This document shows, one piece after another, positions 21,014-31,935 of a stretch of DNA of 51,249 nucleotides. Under the pieces are notes generated by a model. That model was not told the DNA's origin. It did no database searches and was given only the letters and a program-made list of their open reading frames with translations. The first letter of the stretch is position 1. The number at the start of each line of letters is the position of its first letter. Made by a program: the position numbers and the translations under genes. The DNA is taken from assembly GCA_013115125.1 (NCBI GenBank), contig JABANN010000221.1:1-51249 (forward strand), given 5' to 3'. The stretch comes from Perkinsus olseni (taxonomy: Eukaryota > Perkinsozoa > Perkinsida).

Positions 21014-21895
21014 CGTCCATGCCAGTGCTCAATGAGCGCTGCTCATAGCACAGACAACCCCGATAACGATCGAACCTTCACTTGGTAAGTCGCTACGAAG
21101 CGGCTCACTCACTTCCTCTGCAAACGCATTGTTCTCTCTAAAGGATCCTCAATCTGCTCGCCGTGGCCGGCACTTCTGCTATCATCCTGCTCTAGGCTTC
21201 TCGCATCTACAGAGTACGCGAGGCGATTATCGAAGATTCCCGACTTCACAAAGTGCGGAAAGCATAAAAACTAACGAAGCTCTCACCTTCCAGAGATTTG
21301 AACCGATAACCTCTCGGTGTCAATCTGGGCGAATCCTCCGCTGAGCCACGACGACTGCGTTTTTGTTGTCTCACCGAACTGGCCTCTCTGCCAACATCTA
21401 GTCCCTCGCCACCTGCACAGTGGGGGATATTGGGCCATCCACCCCCGTCGGCGTCGTCCTACCGTAACCCCCTTCCCATCCCGTGGACATGGATACGACA
21501 TTGCTCCTGTTGCCACTCTCACTAGGACCAGGGGTGTCGAGCGTGAGGCTGATCGACCTTGCCGACGACCTGGGAAATTTGCGAGCAACTTGACAGCTCA
21601 CACAGGAGCTCGTCTACTGTCATCACAATCCACTGTAGTTAATGAGAGAGAGTTATCTCCCGCTACTCACCTCGGACTCGACCGAGCAAGCCTTGGGGTG
21701 CTTGGATGCAAAGGCGGCCGTTGAGGATAATTTTGTGGCGTGGTGACGCTTACGCGGCCTGAGAAGGCAGGCAACTTGTAGTTGAGTGAGATACTATGCC
21801 GAGTACTCCCCTGCACAATTTCCAGGTTCGACGGCATCAGTATCAAGTCAGTATTATTCGAGCCGTATAGAGTCCGTTTTGAAAGAAAGTGTGAG
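21014..21895. other. Upstream region and unresolved sequence
   Basis: It holds the upstream region of the membrane-protein gene and probably the 3' part of the gene at 22845. Exon-like minus-strand pieces near 21400-21590 could not be phased. A tRNA-like segment at about 21285-21350 (A-box-like TGGCTCAGCGG and T-arm-like GGTTCAAATC on the minus strand) lacks matching acceptor stems. Confidence 0.4.
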
Positions 21896-22845
21896 TCATT
21901 GAACGCCGCTCAGAATTTCTGGACAAATCCTAGAGGAGGCTTCATACTTGCGCGTCATAGTCGTTCGAAAATTGATGAAGTCAATAACAAGGATTTCTTT
22001 TGTCAGATAGGTAGAGCGTAGCTTCGAGAGAATGTAGACTTTCGCAACGCCACTCGTCCGCAGGTAATCCAACCGAACGCTGAGCGGGCGATGACGAGGA
22101 GTATTCGATCCGACCATCGGGGATTGTGGAAATAGATCTATGACCACCGCAGAGTCACGCGCAACCCGCATGACGTTCAATTCCCTCGCGGTGCTCATTT
22201 CAGCGAGCACCGCCGGTGGGCCGAGATGAGTTCGCGGCACGGTATGGTTCAATCTTTCTCGTCCCGACTGAATCCCCTATTTCTCCCGCTGGTTCTCGAA
22301 CTGTCCAGGATAAGCGCATCGTCATTGCCGTAAAGCCGCGGAGAAACTCGGCGGAGTCCCCAGAACCCTTATAACCTCTAGCTTGACTGCTTGGAGTCGA
22401 ATACCTCTTCGACCGGCCGACCGCTTCCCTGAACCCTCTGTCGCTCGACGTCGATATTCGTCGCCCGTTAGTGTACATTATGATACGAAAATAGTTCTAC
22501 TGGGTGGGTTCGAGGTTCCTCATCCAGGCAGAGGCTGCTACAGACCGGCATCTCCTCATCTTCCTGGCTCGAGATCACTTGTTTTAAACGTGAGCCGATA
22601 GTAGGGTCGCCGATGGCTGGCATTTTATTGCGACGAAAACAATTGGCGTCACACGAGCCATAGTTCAACTTGCGCTCTTGCGTCAACTCACGTTTTCCCA
22701 AGTCCATGCCGCGCCGCTCAATATCTCGCTCGCCACAAATGATATGATACCGTTTCGAGTAACTCGTTCTTTCCAAGGGAGAGGTACAAATTCCAAGGAA
22801 CCATTTTGGGGAATCTTGTCGCCGTATCGGTCCCATCACTGTCAT
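21896..22845 (-). CDS. Unidentified multi-exon protein
   Basis: The ATG at 22845 starts MTVMGPIRRQDSPKWFLG and runs to ICGERDIERRGMDLGK with a GTGAGT donor. Later pieces include PIGDPTIGS, a 5' exon end EDEEMPVCSSLCLDE, then NYFRIIMYTNGRRIST and GDSAEFLRGFTAMTMRLSW. Further exons read ELNVMRVARDSAVVIDLF and YLRTSGVAKVYILSKL. One likely intron of 48 nt begins GTTCGAGAACC, another T-arm-like core. The exon chain is only partly phased. No domain recognised. Confidence 0.4.
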
Positions 22846-23020
22846 AGATTTTCCGCGTGACCGGGGTTGTCCAGACGCTGTCTTGAAGGGTTCTTTCGAG
22901 TGGATTCTTCAGAATAGAATTTTAATCCACAAGCTGACAGTCAGGCTTGAAAAGTTAACGCCTCAGGCTGCCTGATGCGTCAACTTCTCAAGTCACAATT
23001 GAGCTACTAAGTGCGCCTAA
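22846..23020. other. Gap between divergent genes, with hairpin
   Basis: It contains the hairpin at 22946-22992 and abuts the hAT-type element. It probably includes the promoter of the minus-strand gene starting at 22845. Confidence 0.4.
22946..22992. repeat. Inverted repeat (hairpin)
   Basis: Arms CTTGAAAAGTTAACG and CGTCAACTTCTCAAG pair with two mismatches. The interior CCTCAGGCTGCCTGATG is itself partly self-complementary. Confidence 0.75.
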
Positions 23021-23028
23021 CTCGCAGG

Positions 23029-23284
23029 CAGAGCTGGGCAACCGTACTGGGGTCGAGGAAAGTACGGTACGGAGTACGTTTCAAACTGTCAACCTAGTAC
23101 GGGTACGGAGAGCAAGTACGTATTAAATATATTAAATAACGCCCACGTGTATTGAATTACGCCTTACTTCAAGTACGTCGTACTAGGACCGTACTTGCGA
23201 ACCTCTGCGACGGGTAGTACGGGTACGGAGCCGTACTCGTACCGTACTCCGTACTAGACCGTACCGAACTGTCGCCCATCCCTA
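23029..23284. mobile_element. Non-autonomous hAT-type element (MITE) with 8-bp target duplication
   Basis: The element is 256 bp. Its ends are inverted: the left end reads CAGAGCTGGGCAACCGTAC and the complement of the right end reads TAGGGATGGGCGACAG, the GGGC-type terminus common in hAT elements. It is flanked on both sides by the perfect 8-bp direct repeat CTCGCAGG (23021-23028 and 23285-23292), the target-site length of hAT transposases. Inside are many degenerate GTACGG/CCGTAC units, some inverted, and an AT-rich centre. There is no coding capacity, so it must have been moved by a transposase encoded elsewhere. The intact target duplication suggests a fairly recent insertion. Confidence 0.85.
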
Positions 23285-23542
23285 CTCGCAGGTACTGTGA
23301 CCACATAACTCAATTTAAGGATTCGAAGAGGAGCTCCTCAGGAGACGATATAGTAATAATAACGCGCCGTATGGCGACGTCGATGCTACCGCTATTAGCT
23401 ACACTTCGTTTACTCGCAGTGAGACCAGAACAATTGGGCAGCTCTCATTCACTCGCACCTTTAGTGCGGCACTACTGACAATGGTTTTCACCTCGGCGTC
23501 AAAGAACAGTGCTTTTGCCTTCAGCGTTTCTCTCCCCCCGTA

Positions 23543-24736
23543 ATGAAAAAGGCCATTCCTGCGGTGGTGCTCGAACTAACGGCAAATATCTTCTGCGAGG
23601 CTTCGTCGAAAATACACGATGCCTTGGCCAAGACCTTGACATTGCCTGTCAAAGGAGGGTTCGTCAAGGTCAGTATCGACGGTCGAGAAGTTGACCTGCT
23701 TCTGGACTCTGGCTTTGCTGAAATCTCGGTGCTGGATGGCGATTGGTATGAGCGGGAGTTCGGCAAAAATGCTTGTGAGGAGCGGCGCTCCGCATGCTTC
23801 TTCTGTCCGAAAGAGAACCCCTGTGACTACGACGGGAGCGAGTTTACTATAAAAACGTCCTTCGCCGACAACACGACCATCCAGAGCGTATTGCGTTCTG
23901 GCTTACTCTCACTAGACGGTTGCAACGCTACAGATTTCATATTCAGGGTCTCTCGGTATTCACGCTGGAACAACGGTCCATTGAGGCCGTGGGGTCACTT
24001 CGGTATAGCGCAGCTCTTCCCAGTGACGGACCGTTCTCGCCGTAGGCTCGACCTTGAAAGTGTGCTCGATGCTCTGAAGCGCCGTCACCTCATCGGACGC
24101 TTGTCGTATACTCTTCGATCGAAGGCGGGAGCGGCCTCCGCGTTGAATTTGATATCCCGTCAACTAACTCTCGATGACATCCCGAACGAGCAGATGACTT
24201 TCATTTCATGGAAATATCTACATGACTCGGGGTCTCATCGAGCATTCACTGCAACCTGGGTCTCGTCGGTGAAGTTGTTCGACGCTGAAGGGAACCTCTC
24301 GGTGAGAGAGAGTATCGACCGCAAGTATCCAAGCTCATTCCTGAGCATCATAGACACGGGAAGTAACAGATTAGTCCTGCCTCTGCATTTAGATGACGAT
24401 ATCGTGAAAGAGCTCAGAAGGAGGTTGAAGAAAAAAGGCTACAGTGGTGAGCAAATATCCAAGGTGCGGTTGCGGCGGGAGAATGGGTTCCTGTACTTAC
24501 ATAAATCGGTCTACGAGTATCTACCTGTGATTGGACTGCGATTGGATGACGGGTTCAATTCCATCCCGATCAAAATACACCCGAAGCACTACTCTTCGTA
24601 TGCCGGAAAAGGGGAAATAGTAATCTTTACGGCCTTTGGGCGCGACGAGGTCTCTCTCGGGACGCCATTATTCAGGGCATACAGTGTTCATGTCGATTAT
24701 ACCAATCACACAATAGCCCTGTTTAAAAATACTTGA
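23543..24736 (+). CDS. Pepsin-like aspartic protease (A1), secreted
   Basis: Uninterrupted 397 aa from the ATG at 23543. The N-terminus MKKAIPAVVLELTANIF is a likely signal peptide. The protein has two pepsin-type lobes. The first active-site motif is LLLDSGFAEISV (DSG instead of the usual DTG) and the second is IIDTGSNRLVLP. The C-terminal SLGTPLFRAYSVHVDY corresponds to the pepsin LGDxFLRxYYxVFD strand. Catalysis needs both aspartates, which are present; DSG is tolerated in retropepsins and some A1 enzymes. A Cys-rich insertion (CEERRSACFFCPKENPC) sits in the first lobe. In a parasite such enzymes process host or self-secreted proteins, which is inference. A diverged paralogue lies at 34527. 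Confidence 0.9.
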   Translation: MKKAIPAVVLELTANIFCEASSKIHDALAKTLTLPVKGGFVKVSIDGREVDLLLDSGFAEISVLDGDWYEREFGKNACEERRSACFFCPKENPCDYDGSEFTIKTSFADNTTIQSVLRSGLLSLDGCNATDFIFRVSRYSRWNNGPLRPWGHFGIAQLFPVTDRSRRRLDLESVLDALKRRHLIGRLSYTLRSKAGAASALNLISRQLTLDDIPNEQMTFISWKYLHDSGSHRAFTATWVSSVKLFDAEGNLSVRESIDRKYPSSFLSIIDTGSNRLVLPLHLDDDIVKELRRRLKKKGYSGEQISKVRLRRENGFLYLHKSVYEYLPVIGLRLDDGFNSIPIKIHPKHYSSYAGKGEIVIFTAFGRDEVSLGTPLFRAYSVHVDYTNHTIALFKNT

Positions 24737-25039
24737 CGATGTTGTTGTGACGATGTTCTAGTGATGTCCCGCAACCAGATGAATCTGTAGAGTCTAAGCT
24801 TTGTAAGGGTTCGGACGGTCCAACCTGTACCAGGGGCGTATTCAATTGATTTTGCCGCCCGGGTTCCGATCGTTAGCTAAAAATTCGACTCGACTGCAGA
24901 AAATTTCCCAAGTCTCCCTAGCTCCCTCGAATCGAGAGAGCTAGGGAGACTTGGAGCTCCCTCGATGGCGCGGCTCGACAGTGCTCTAATGAGCTGCCTG
25001 GCCCGGCTCGAACCGAACTAACCCGTTAGTCCAACGCCG
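24737..25039. other. Convergent gap with a long hairpin
   Basis: It separates the protease (+) and the HIBCH-like gene (-), which are transcribed toward each other. It contains the 47-bp inverted repeat at 24908-24954. Confidence 0.5.
24908..24954. repeat. Near-perfect 23-bp inverted repeat
   Basis: CCAAGTCTCCCTAGCTC plus CCTCGA pairs with TCGAGAGAGCTAGGGAGACTTGG with one mismatch and almost no loop. It lies between two convergent gene ends. Confidence 0.85.
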
Positions 25040-28000
25040 TTAGGCGCCCTTGGACGTCGTTATTTTGGCCGAATCAGTGAGGCCTTCTGAGCCCGGCCCT
25101 GTACTGTGATTAGGCGTAGCTAGCTCCTCAAATAAGTCTTTTAGAAGAGGGCAAATCGCCCGACACTTCAATTCTCTACTCAGTCTAAGACTGACAGTCT
25201 TCCTGTCACAAGCCAACATCTTCTGAGTAGCCGAAACATGCTCTCGAAACGTGAGTAATTCACACAACTCCACCCCAACCCCCAGACAGGGCAGTCCAAC
25301 GGCTCTTCAACTGGGCCACTGGGATGCCGGTCACTTCTGACATCAATTCGTAACGTTCATCTTCCAGGTAACTGCAGTGAACAAGGCCACTAGTTCACAG
25401 GAAAACTATTCCGAGTCATCAGATTCTAATCGAGTGTACGATTGAAGCATCATAAGCGATTGTGAAGCCCAAGGGAACTCACTCGTCAGCCCAACGTTCC
25501 ACTTCACGCGCCATCATTCGAGGATCGTGATCAAGTCCGGTCTTCGGGTCATAATCGGGATGGTAACTGGGGAGCCAACTCTGCATCGATATCGTTACAG
25601 TCATTCAGGAGATCGTCCAGGAGCTCATGACAAGAAGTTCGTCTGCAGTCGACTTACACTCGCAAAAGAGGGTGGGCGGAGAGTGGCAAGTCTGACCGCT
25701 CGGCTGGCGCGAAATACCTGACGGAGATGCTCACCGATCTCAGCTCGGACCAGCGTATACGTACTCGCTCCTCGTATCATGCAGCTTGAAGAACATGGCA
25801 GTCCAAGCTGAGTCTCTCACAGCGAGGACGTCCTCGTGCTCGAACCAGTCCGGCATCTCCAAATCCTCAGAAGCTTCTTGGAAATTCGGTGACGCATCCG
25901 CGAGTTTCTTCGCCGCCACGTGTTGATTGAACACTGACGATGAAGAACCGCGGTTCACTAGCGATAAAACGGGCCACTCGTCTCACTTTGCCTGAAATAC
26001 AATCCGCGTACCAACTCGGGTCGCATCAGAAAACGCAGCAACACTCGCCACTCTTCTTGCATAATCTCAATCATAGCCTGATAGTGTAACACCCGTTGCT
26101 AACAGTCATCTACGAGAAGACTTACTGGTCGAACAACGTATCTTTGATAAAGGTCCGGGTCCCCGAGTGCTTTTTCGACTTGTGCAGCTTTCTCCGCGTT
26201 GCCGTACATGCCTGTCGCGCCAAACTGGTAATTCCTAAAACACATATTCAGTCGTATGCACAGGCAGGTTGATGAGCCTTTGGGATTGAAAGAGGATGGC
26301 CATCTGGCTGAACAGCAGGATCGCGAACGTCAGACGACTTACACCGCATTGGTGGCTCTCTCAATATGCTTTCGTGCACGGTTTATCAGCTGGTGCGTGA
26401 CGTGAGACGCCAGCGGTGATCCTCTGCCAATGCAATCGATGGTCTTCGCAGCAAAGTCGCGTACGTCCTCCGGTAAAGATGCTGAGGTACGGCACAGTAA
26501 GGCTAGGAGGTCTCCCGAATGTGCGGTGGAGCGGAACGACTCCTGCTCTCCATGAGGCAGGCCCAAATCTCGGCCACTTACGGTCATCACGATGCGTAAC
26601 CAGACTCTCTATAACATCAAATAAATGAGGCTGGGAGAAGCACTTTTGAATGAGGCCGACGAAAGGCGCCAGCGACCACCTAAAAAGAAAGATACTGCGG
26701 CTGAACGCTATTGCGGATTTTCTCACCCCTCAGGTAGATGCAAGAAGTGCTCAGAAATCAACGCACGGCCATCGCTCTCGCTAACCTGATTACCCAAAAC
26801 GTTGGTATGACAGCACTCCAGCCCGCGAGTTCCATCCACCCACCTCGAGTTGCTTCTCACTCGTCAATTCCAAGAGTCGGAATGCGTCTGGCGATATCCA
26901 GTTCTTCGCCAAGCCTGACGCGGGAAGTGGGATTTCCCTCTCACCCCGGGGGATGGTTCCGAGTAACAACTCACCAGTAATGCTGACAGCACTTCACCAC
27001 CGAAACGCATCTTACTACTCTATTTCTCGCGAGTCAGACGGCAGATGCCAGAGAGCACACAGTAGCTGTTGAACGCTCGTGGCCCATAACCGAGAGGCCA
27101 ACTGCGGAGAGCACCGACTCACCACAATAGACGATGTCTTTTCCTGCTACTGCCTCTCCTGTGAGGGCTAAGTAATTACCGATACAGAACGGCAAGCGGG
27201 CGAGCAGGAAAGATTGCCCCGCCACCTGGCAGCATGATGAAAAAGTTGCAAGATACTCTGCATCGAGCCGCCCTCTGAACTCACTGGGAAGAATCCATAG
27301 CGAGTCTGGTCAAACTGTACAACACTGTGATGGTACGCGCCGCTGTACTCGATGGACAGGCCACACCAGGACGCGGCCGCATTCAATACTTCGCCATTAT
27401 AGAGAGTCACCAGTGGCTTATGATACTCTGCAATCATCAAGTTCAAATCGAACCTGAAAAACGGATCAATCATCTGGGCAAGCGAGTTCTCATACCGCGA
27501 GTCAAATGATACCTCGACACGCAACGGCCCTGGGATCACAGATGTCCTTGATTGAGCTCGCATCATTGCTGACCCCCGAAGCCGAGTAGCAGAGAGATTC
27601 CGCTGGTTCCAGATTCATTCACTGCTTGCTGCTTACAGGGTTGCTCGGCAGCCCTGTAAGCCGCGTCCTTTACTCAGATCGAGTAGCAGGGTGGCAACAG
27701 TAATAAGCGCCGACCACCCATGGCACGATCATTAAAGCTGCTGTTGCCCCCAATATTACATGTTCTTGAAGAACTCCAAAGCGTATCGAGGAATCTCATT
27801 TCTCAATTGTGATGCCTGCAGAGAGACGGAGGGTTCTAGAGCTCCCCGACAAAGACGACGGCAGTCGTCCACATGCATCGACCAAGCGACAAATCGTATG
27901 TTGCAGGCTGCTTATGTTCAACAGTTTTTACCTGCGCTAGCAGAAGCAAGTCCTGGAGATGAAGGTCTCCTGCGAACTTATCTCGATGAGAGCTCGTCAA

Positions 28001-28160
28001 ACACACGAGCCGCTTTGTAGTGTTGACCTGTATCGAAAATATCCATACAACTTCCGAAGGCAGGACTCGAGCCCAGATACGGCCGAGACCTTGGCCGAAT
28101 CCACCACAGTATTAGTCTAAGTGAATCGGAAGATATGGACAACAGAGTGGCAGAACTCAA
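25040..28160 (-). CDS. HIBCH-like (crotonase-fold) protein, multi-exon
   Basis: Exons in the region 27566-26339 follow 3-hydroxyisobutyryl-CoA hydrolase. EYHKPLVTLYNGEVL and RYGFFP join, through a clean 59-nt phase-0 intron, to VAGQSFLLARLPFCIGNYLA and LTGEAVAGKDIVYCGE. Later come SPDAFRLLELT, FAAKTIDCIGRGSPLASHVT and MQEEWRVLLRFLMRPE, which match the C-terminal HIBCH helices (WA..TL...SPTSLKVT, MEYR...F..RPDF). Two additional segments (FGATGMYGNAEKAAQVEK and PDWFEHEDVLAVRDSAWT) and the last exon ending at 25040 extend the family length. The Gly-rich oxyanion loop is replaced by NAAASWCGLS and the MPET glutamate region by FDQT. HIBCH acts in valine breakdown in mitochondria, but this copy may be non-catalytic. 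A mitoribosomal mS47-type role is one possibility. The 5' exons (from about 28160, MSSATLLSISSDSLRL) are uncertain. Confidence 0.7.
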
Positions 28161-28275
28161 ACATCGATGTGCGTATTTAGCCGTGTTATAGCGGTTTCAC
28201 TTTAAGCAGGCTCGACCGCTGAAGTCTTCACGTGTTTTCCGGCCCTCTTGAACTTGAGGAGGGCCGAAAAGTCTA

Positions 28276-28959
28276 CTAAGAGGCCGCTCCATCCGAATGA
28301 TCTATTAGTACCTCCAGATTCCGCAGTCGTCGATAAAGCGAGTTCACCATCGGGAACGAGATGTTATCAGAGTTCGCCACAATCATGCCCATACCTGAAA
28401 ATTCCGCAAAGGTGACACCTGATCAGAATTACAACGTTCCATGTTCAGCAAGTCACAAAAGTAAGAGCGGAACGACTAAGCGACTAACGCTTCCAACGTG
28501 AGATCGACAAGCTACGTCTTGGTTAGCTGAATGTAATCCACGGATACCATAGGAAGGACTTACCAACATTATTACGCTCCAACACTGGAGCGTTGAGAGT
28601 CGGATCGTCCGCGTATCTAAAATAGTATCGAAGGATACAGAAGAAGATCTGCGTATAACCGACCAGACCCAGTTCATTTAACGCGAAGATACAGCATCAA
28701 AGCTTCACTCGTCTTTCACAAAGGAACTGCCAAAGACTCTAAAGGTTTTATCACTCTAGTTCGCCGATTTTAAGTACGCGTCAAATAAGGCAATGGGATA
28801 CGAGTCGCTTCAGGGATACGTCCACAAGTCAACCACAAACGATGAGCCAAAAATCCAGGATGATGTCTATGCTGGGTGAACAGTTCCAAGCTACACTCAC
28901 CTCCACTCGGCATCGACGTGATCAGCGAAGAGGACACTCTGGGGGTCGATGAATTGATA
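28276..28959 (-). CDS. Family C small protein (copy 1) and adjoining exons
   Basis: The exon at 28959-28901 reads YQFIDPQSVLFADHVDAEW with an acceptor (TTATTTCAG) and a GTGAGT donor. A 162-nt intron (28739-28900) joins in phase to VFGSSFVKDE and a stop at 28705. The paralogue at 36224-36439 shares SDPQQFVLFVDHAGAK and the downstream sequence GCGAAGATACA. Immediately beyond the stop, another open piece reads LNELGLVGYTQIFFCILRYY and ADDPTLNAPVLERNN (donor GTAAGTC), then MGMIVANSDNISFPMVNSLY with a stop at 28276. That piece may be a second gene or an alternative 3' end. No function recognised; the 5' end was not found. Confidence 0.45.
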
Positions 28960-29203
28960 CTGAAATAACGTAGACTACGACATAATAGATAGGCGAGGAT
29001 AGACATATCGAGGCATCGGGGTCTCATTAGCAGCACCCGCACGGCAACAAGGTCGAATGAAAGGAGCCTGTATTTTTCTACAACTGTTGTACTACAACAT
29101 CCACACTGTGGATTCCACAGTAACCCCGAGAAGCCCATGCTACCAATCCTCAGATACCAGTGTTGTAGACGATTCACTGCGATCGAAATGCAGTTGATGA
29201 TAC

Positions 29204-29855
29204 GTGAGAGCGTGCGAGAAAATACTGCCATTCACCGCCCCCCGCTATTACTGGATTCCGCTTGTCATCATTGTACTTCTCATCACTTCTGAAAAATCCG
29301 GTCCGGACAAATCTCATCTGCTGTTGGTGAAGTCGTCGAGGCGTTCCAATCCACCGAGGCTTGACTATACCATTATGAATCATGGTAAATTGACCAAGCT
29401 AACGAAGAGACCGAATCACATTGCGGACGTGTACGTGTACCCTCCGGTCAATGCGAGAACACGAAACACGTACTTTGCCCCAGAGACTCCTGGTTTCAGC
29501 AGGAAATGTATCGACGCCCATTAGAAATAGGAAGGAGTGGCCTTGGCTCCCGCTACCAAACGGTCAAATACCCTAGGGTCAGCACCTTTTGTTCCGGCTG
29601 GTGACGAACAGGAGGGTATCTCATCCCTCCTCAGCTCTACATTCTCGGTACTCTAACATTCCTATATATATCCGGGGCGAACTACCATCAAAAGCCTACC
29701 AACTTTCAAGCCTGCTAGAAAAAGGCTTCTACAATACGTGTGGAGTTCCCATAGGGAAAGGAGCAGCCGACGATAAGGCCGGCGCGGTTGGGTGCATGCT
29801 TTCCGTCGCACTCAACCCAACACTGTATACTATCAACAACAACATCACAGAATAA
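29204..29855 (+). CDS. Putative secreted or anchored small protein, two exons
   Basis: A plus-strand open frame begins without an in-frame ATG, so an upstream exon is likely. It has a hydrophobic segment YYWIPLVIIVLLIT followed by a basic, polar region (LLLVKSSRRSNPPRLDYTI, HIADVYVYPPVNARTR). A second open stretch, 29640-29855, reads GELPSKAYQLSSLLEKGFYN and CGVPIGKGAADDKAGAVG and stops 80 bp short of the convergent family A gene. The link between the two is not proven. No family recognised. Confidence 0.4.
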
Positions 29856-29937
29856 CACGATGAACAAACCTGGTTCAGGCGTGTTCATTCAGTAGTCCGC
29901 CAGTTAGTCCATGCTCCCTGGAAAATCTTTTGCAGCT

Positions 29938-30214
29938 TTACAATAACTTCCACGCTTTCTCCAGGTACGAGTGGATCGAGCTCAGCCGTGTTCTATTCTT
30001 GAGAATAAACTGCGGAGTTTCCTCAATGAAGTCGGCTATGCTTCCGCATGAAGAACCTCGATCCTGCATCCTCGCTATCGGCTTCAATAAGTATTGAAAG
30101 GCATACATATCAGCGAACCACGGGACACCGCGCTCCTTCAATTCCTGCTCATTGGTTTCTCTCCCACTGGCATCAGGTCCAATGACGAACGTCCAGGTAT
30201 CATCATTATGGAAG
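29938..30214 (-). CDS. Family A small protein, copy A5 (no ATG found)
   Basis: It begins at an acceptor (CCATTTTCAG) 60 nt below the stop of the family B gene at 30275. It reads DTWTFVIGPDASGRETNEQE, then VPWFADMYAFQYLL, then the family core CGSIADFIEETPQ and LKNRTRLSSIHSYLEKAW. The core aligns with A2 (CDKVADYIEQHPDDMYIRKP). There is no in-frame ATG between the family B stop and this exon, so the first exon lies elsewhere, initiation is unusual, or the copy is decaying. Function unknown. Confidence 0.6.
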
Positions 30215-30274
30215 CTGAAAATGGTCAGTGAACAGATTCACACTCTGTCACTGTGCAGGAGAAGCTGGTGAGAA

Positions 30275-30605
30275 TTAATACTCGAATTTGACCCTCCTGT
30301 TCTCTCCCTTGGTTGTCTTTGCTTCGACCGAACGGTAAAGACTGCTCCCTCCCACGTTGGGGTCGGAGTATTTCGTAACGCGCACATCCAAGGAATCATA
30401 ATGGATAGCACAAGTCTCTTTTTGGAGTTGCCTCTCTCGACGGAGACGGTTCTCCCAACGGGCATGACCTGACTCGAAGGGGCTAAGCGATCAGTGCAAA
30501 ATGCTCGAAGCTCGCCGTTACCTTCCGCGACGAGGGGGCCTTCAAAACCAGCAGCGATGCTAGAGCCGGTATTAAAGGTAGCATGAATCGGGCGAAGCTC
30601 ATCAT
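30275..30605 (-). CDS. Family B small secreted protein, copy B4
   Basis: The ATG at 30605 starts MMSFARFMLPLIPALASLLV, a clear signal peptide, running to KAPSSRK. A 49-nt phase-0 intron (GTAACG...TTCGAG) follows. The mature part reads SGHARWENRLRRERQLQ, KETCAIHYDSLDVRVTKYS and SVEAKTTKGENRRVKFEY, then stop. It shares with B1-B3 the intron position just after the signal peptide, the TC(V/A)I cysteine strand and the C-terminal beta strand ending in an aromatic residue. A compact beta-rich secreted domain is likely. No known family was recognised. The A5 coding exon lies 60 nt downstream. Confidence 0.7.
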
Positions 30606-31294
30606 TGCACAACAAGGTAAAGCTCTCCCGAAATCCGCGTTACTGATTCAGTGACCAAGGCACATTGGGACCGTCATGAGTGACACTAGAGGATGACCTC
30701 GACCACGAGGCGCTTAACAGGAAAGATAGCACCGATGCGAGATCCCGAGGACTTCTCGCCGTTTTGCGGCATCCGAGACAATTAAGTGCTTGCTCATCTC
30801 TTACATTTCCAGGCCAACGCTGAAAGCTACGGGGAAGGAGCAGAGCACATTACTGGAAGTGCATTTTGGAAGCAACCTAGAGCGCGCGAGAAGTGACAAG
30901 AAAGCAAGGGTTTCCTTTCCACCGCCAATTATGAGGATTCATCAGTTCTCTTCATCAAGAGAATGTCTCCCAGCTTTTGCGCTTTCTCCCACATTCATTC
31001 GGTAGCTCACCATCGTTACAGCCATGTTGTACGCTCGACCGGACCTACCGCATCCTGCTCGTCTTCGCCAGAACCAATACAAGTTGAAACAGAGCACTGA
31101 GCACTGTCGTCGCACAGCCGTTGTTGTACACTCTGAATTCCCACTCGATACAGAGCCCAAGAGAGAGACCAGCACCCAGAATGAGAATTGCTCATGACCT
31201 TGCTTCAGTCAAACCAGAAAAAGCGGCGCTATCTCCATCCATTCAACTAGGAACATACTTGAGACCAGTACTTCCGATAAGCGCGCTGCTCTTG
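30606..31294. other. Gap between small-protein genes
   Basis: Open frames on both strands lack consistent splice phases or similarity to families A-D. No gene is called. Confidence 0.4.
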
Positions 31295-31660
31295 CTAGTA
31301 AATAGTGTCTACCGCTCCGGAGAAGCCAAACTTCAGCTGCCGAAGTAGTCCATCGACAGCGGGGAAAACTCTGCCACGGAGAGAAACGAATGCCCAAATT
31401 TCGCCCGGCCGAATAAGCGCATCCGCCTCTCTCTGTTTGTCAAACAAGGATTTGCGAACCCATCCTCTTCCGTGGACGTGTTCATATATAACATTTGCAT
31501 GCTCCCCGATACAGTCGACCACTTTTCGGCGACCAGCAGCATGAACTCCAGAATCTGGAGTCCAGATATGTTCCGCTGTTTGCCACTCCAGGTTGGTCCC
31601 ATTATCTAAAGAAAGGGGGGCCGCCAACGGACGCGGAGTCGTGATAAGAAGAACGGTAGA
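31295..31660 (-). CDS. Family A small protein, copy A1 (divergent)
   Basis: A hydrophobic N-terminal stretch TLITSTVLLITTPRPLAA resembles a signal peptide, but its ATG was not located. The following region reads NLEWQTAEHIWTPDSGVH. The family core is RRKVVDCIGEHANVIYEH and WVRKSLFDKQREADALI, aligning with A2 (KVADYIEQHPDDMYI, WVREFLLDKQRYVGVLL). The C-terminus is longer than in other copies (FPAVDGLLRQLKFGFSG). It lies downstream of A2 on the same strand without an intervening family B gene. The copy may be spliced or partly decayed. Confidence 0.5.
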   Translation of the reverse strand, partial: STVLLITTPRPLAAPLSLDNGTNLEWQTAEHIWTPDSGVHAAGRRKVVDCIGEHANVIYEHVHGRGWVRKSLFDKQREADALIRPGEIWAFVSLRGRVFPAVDGLLRQLKFGFSGAVDTIY

Positions 31661-31935
31661 TGTAATCAGAGTCCGATAACTGCAAGCGGGGAGAGAAAAT
31701 CAGCTTTCGCGCATGTGAAACGCGCGCGCTTGAAACACCTGATAGACTATCAGTCATAGTTCGGTAATATCTGGAGGTTCTCTCCTCTGACCGGCTGACG
31801 GGAATTTTGACATTATAGGGGAGCAGATAGGACCATAACCCCTAACGTGTTGACAAGCCGGTCCCCATTGATCATCTTTGGCACGACAGTGAATCTAACG
31901 AACATCAACATCACAGGCATGGTTGAAGGACCTCC

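Noticed and set aside
21285-21350. Possible minus-strand tRNA with A-box-like TGGCTCAGCGG and GGTTCAAATC
   Set aside because: T stem and acceptor stem do not pair. It may be a tRNA-derived fragment but not a functional gene.
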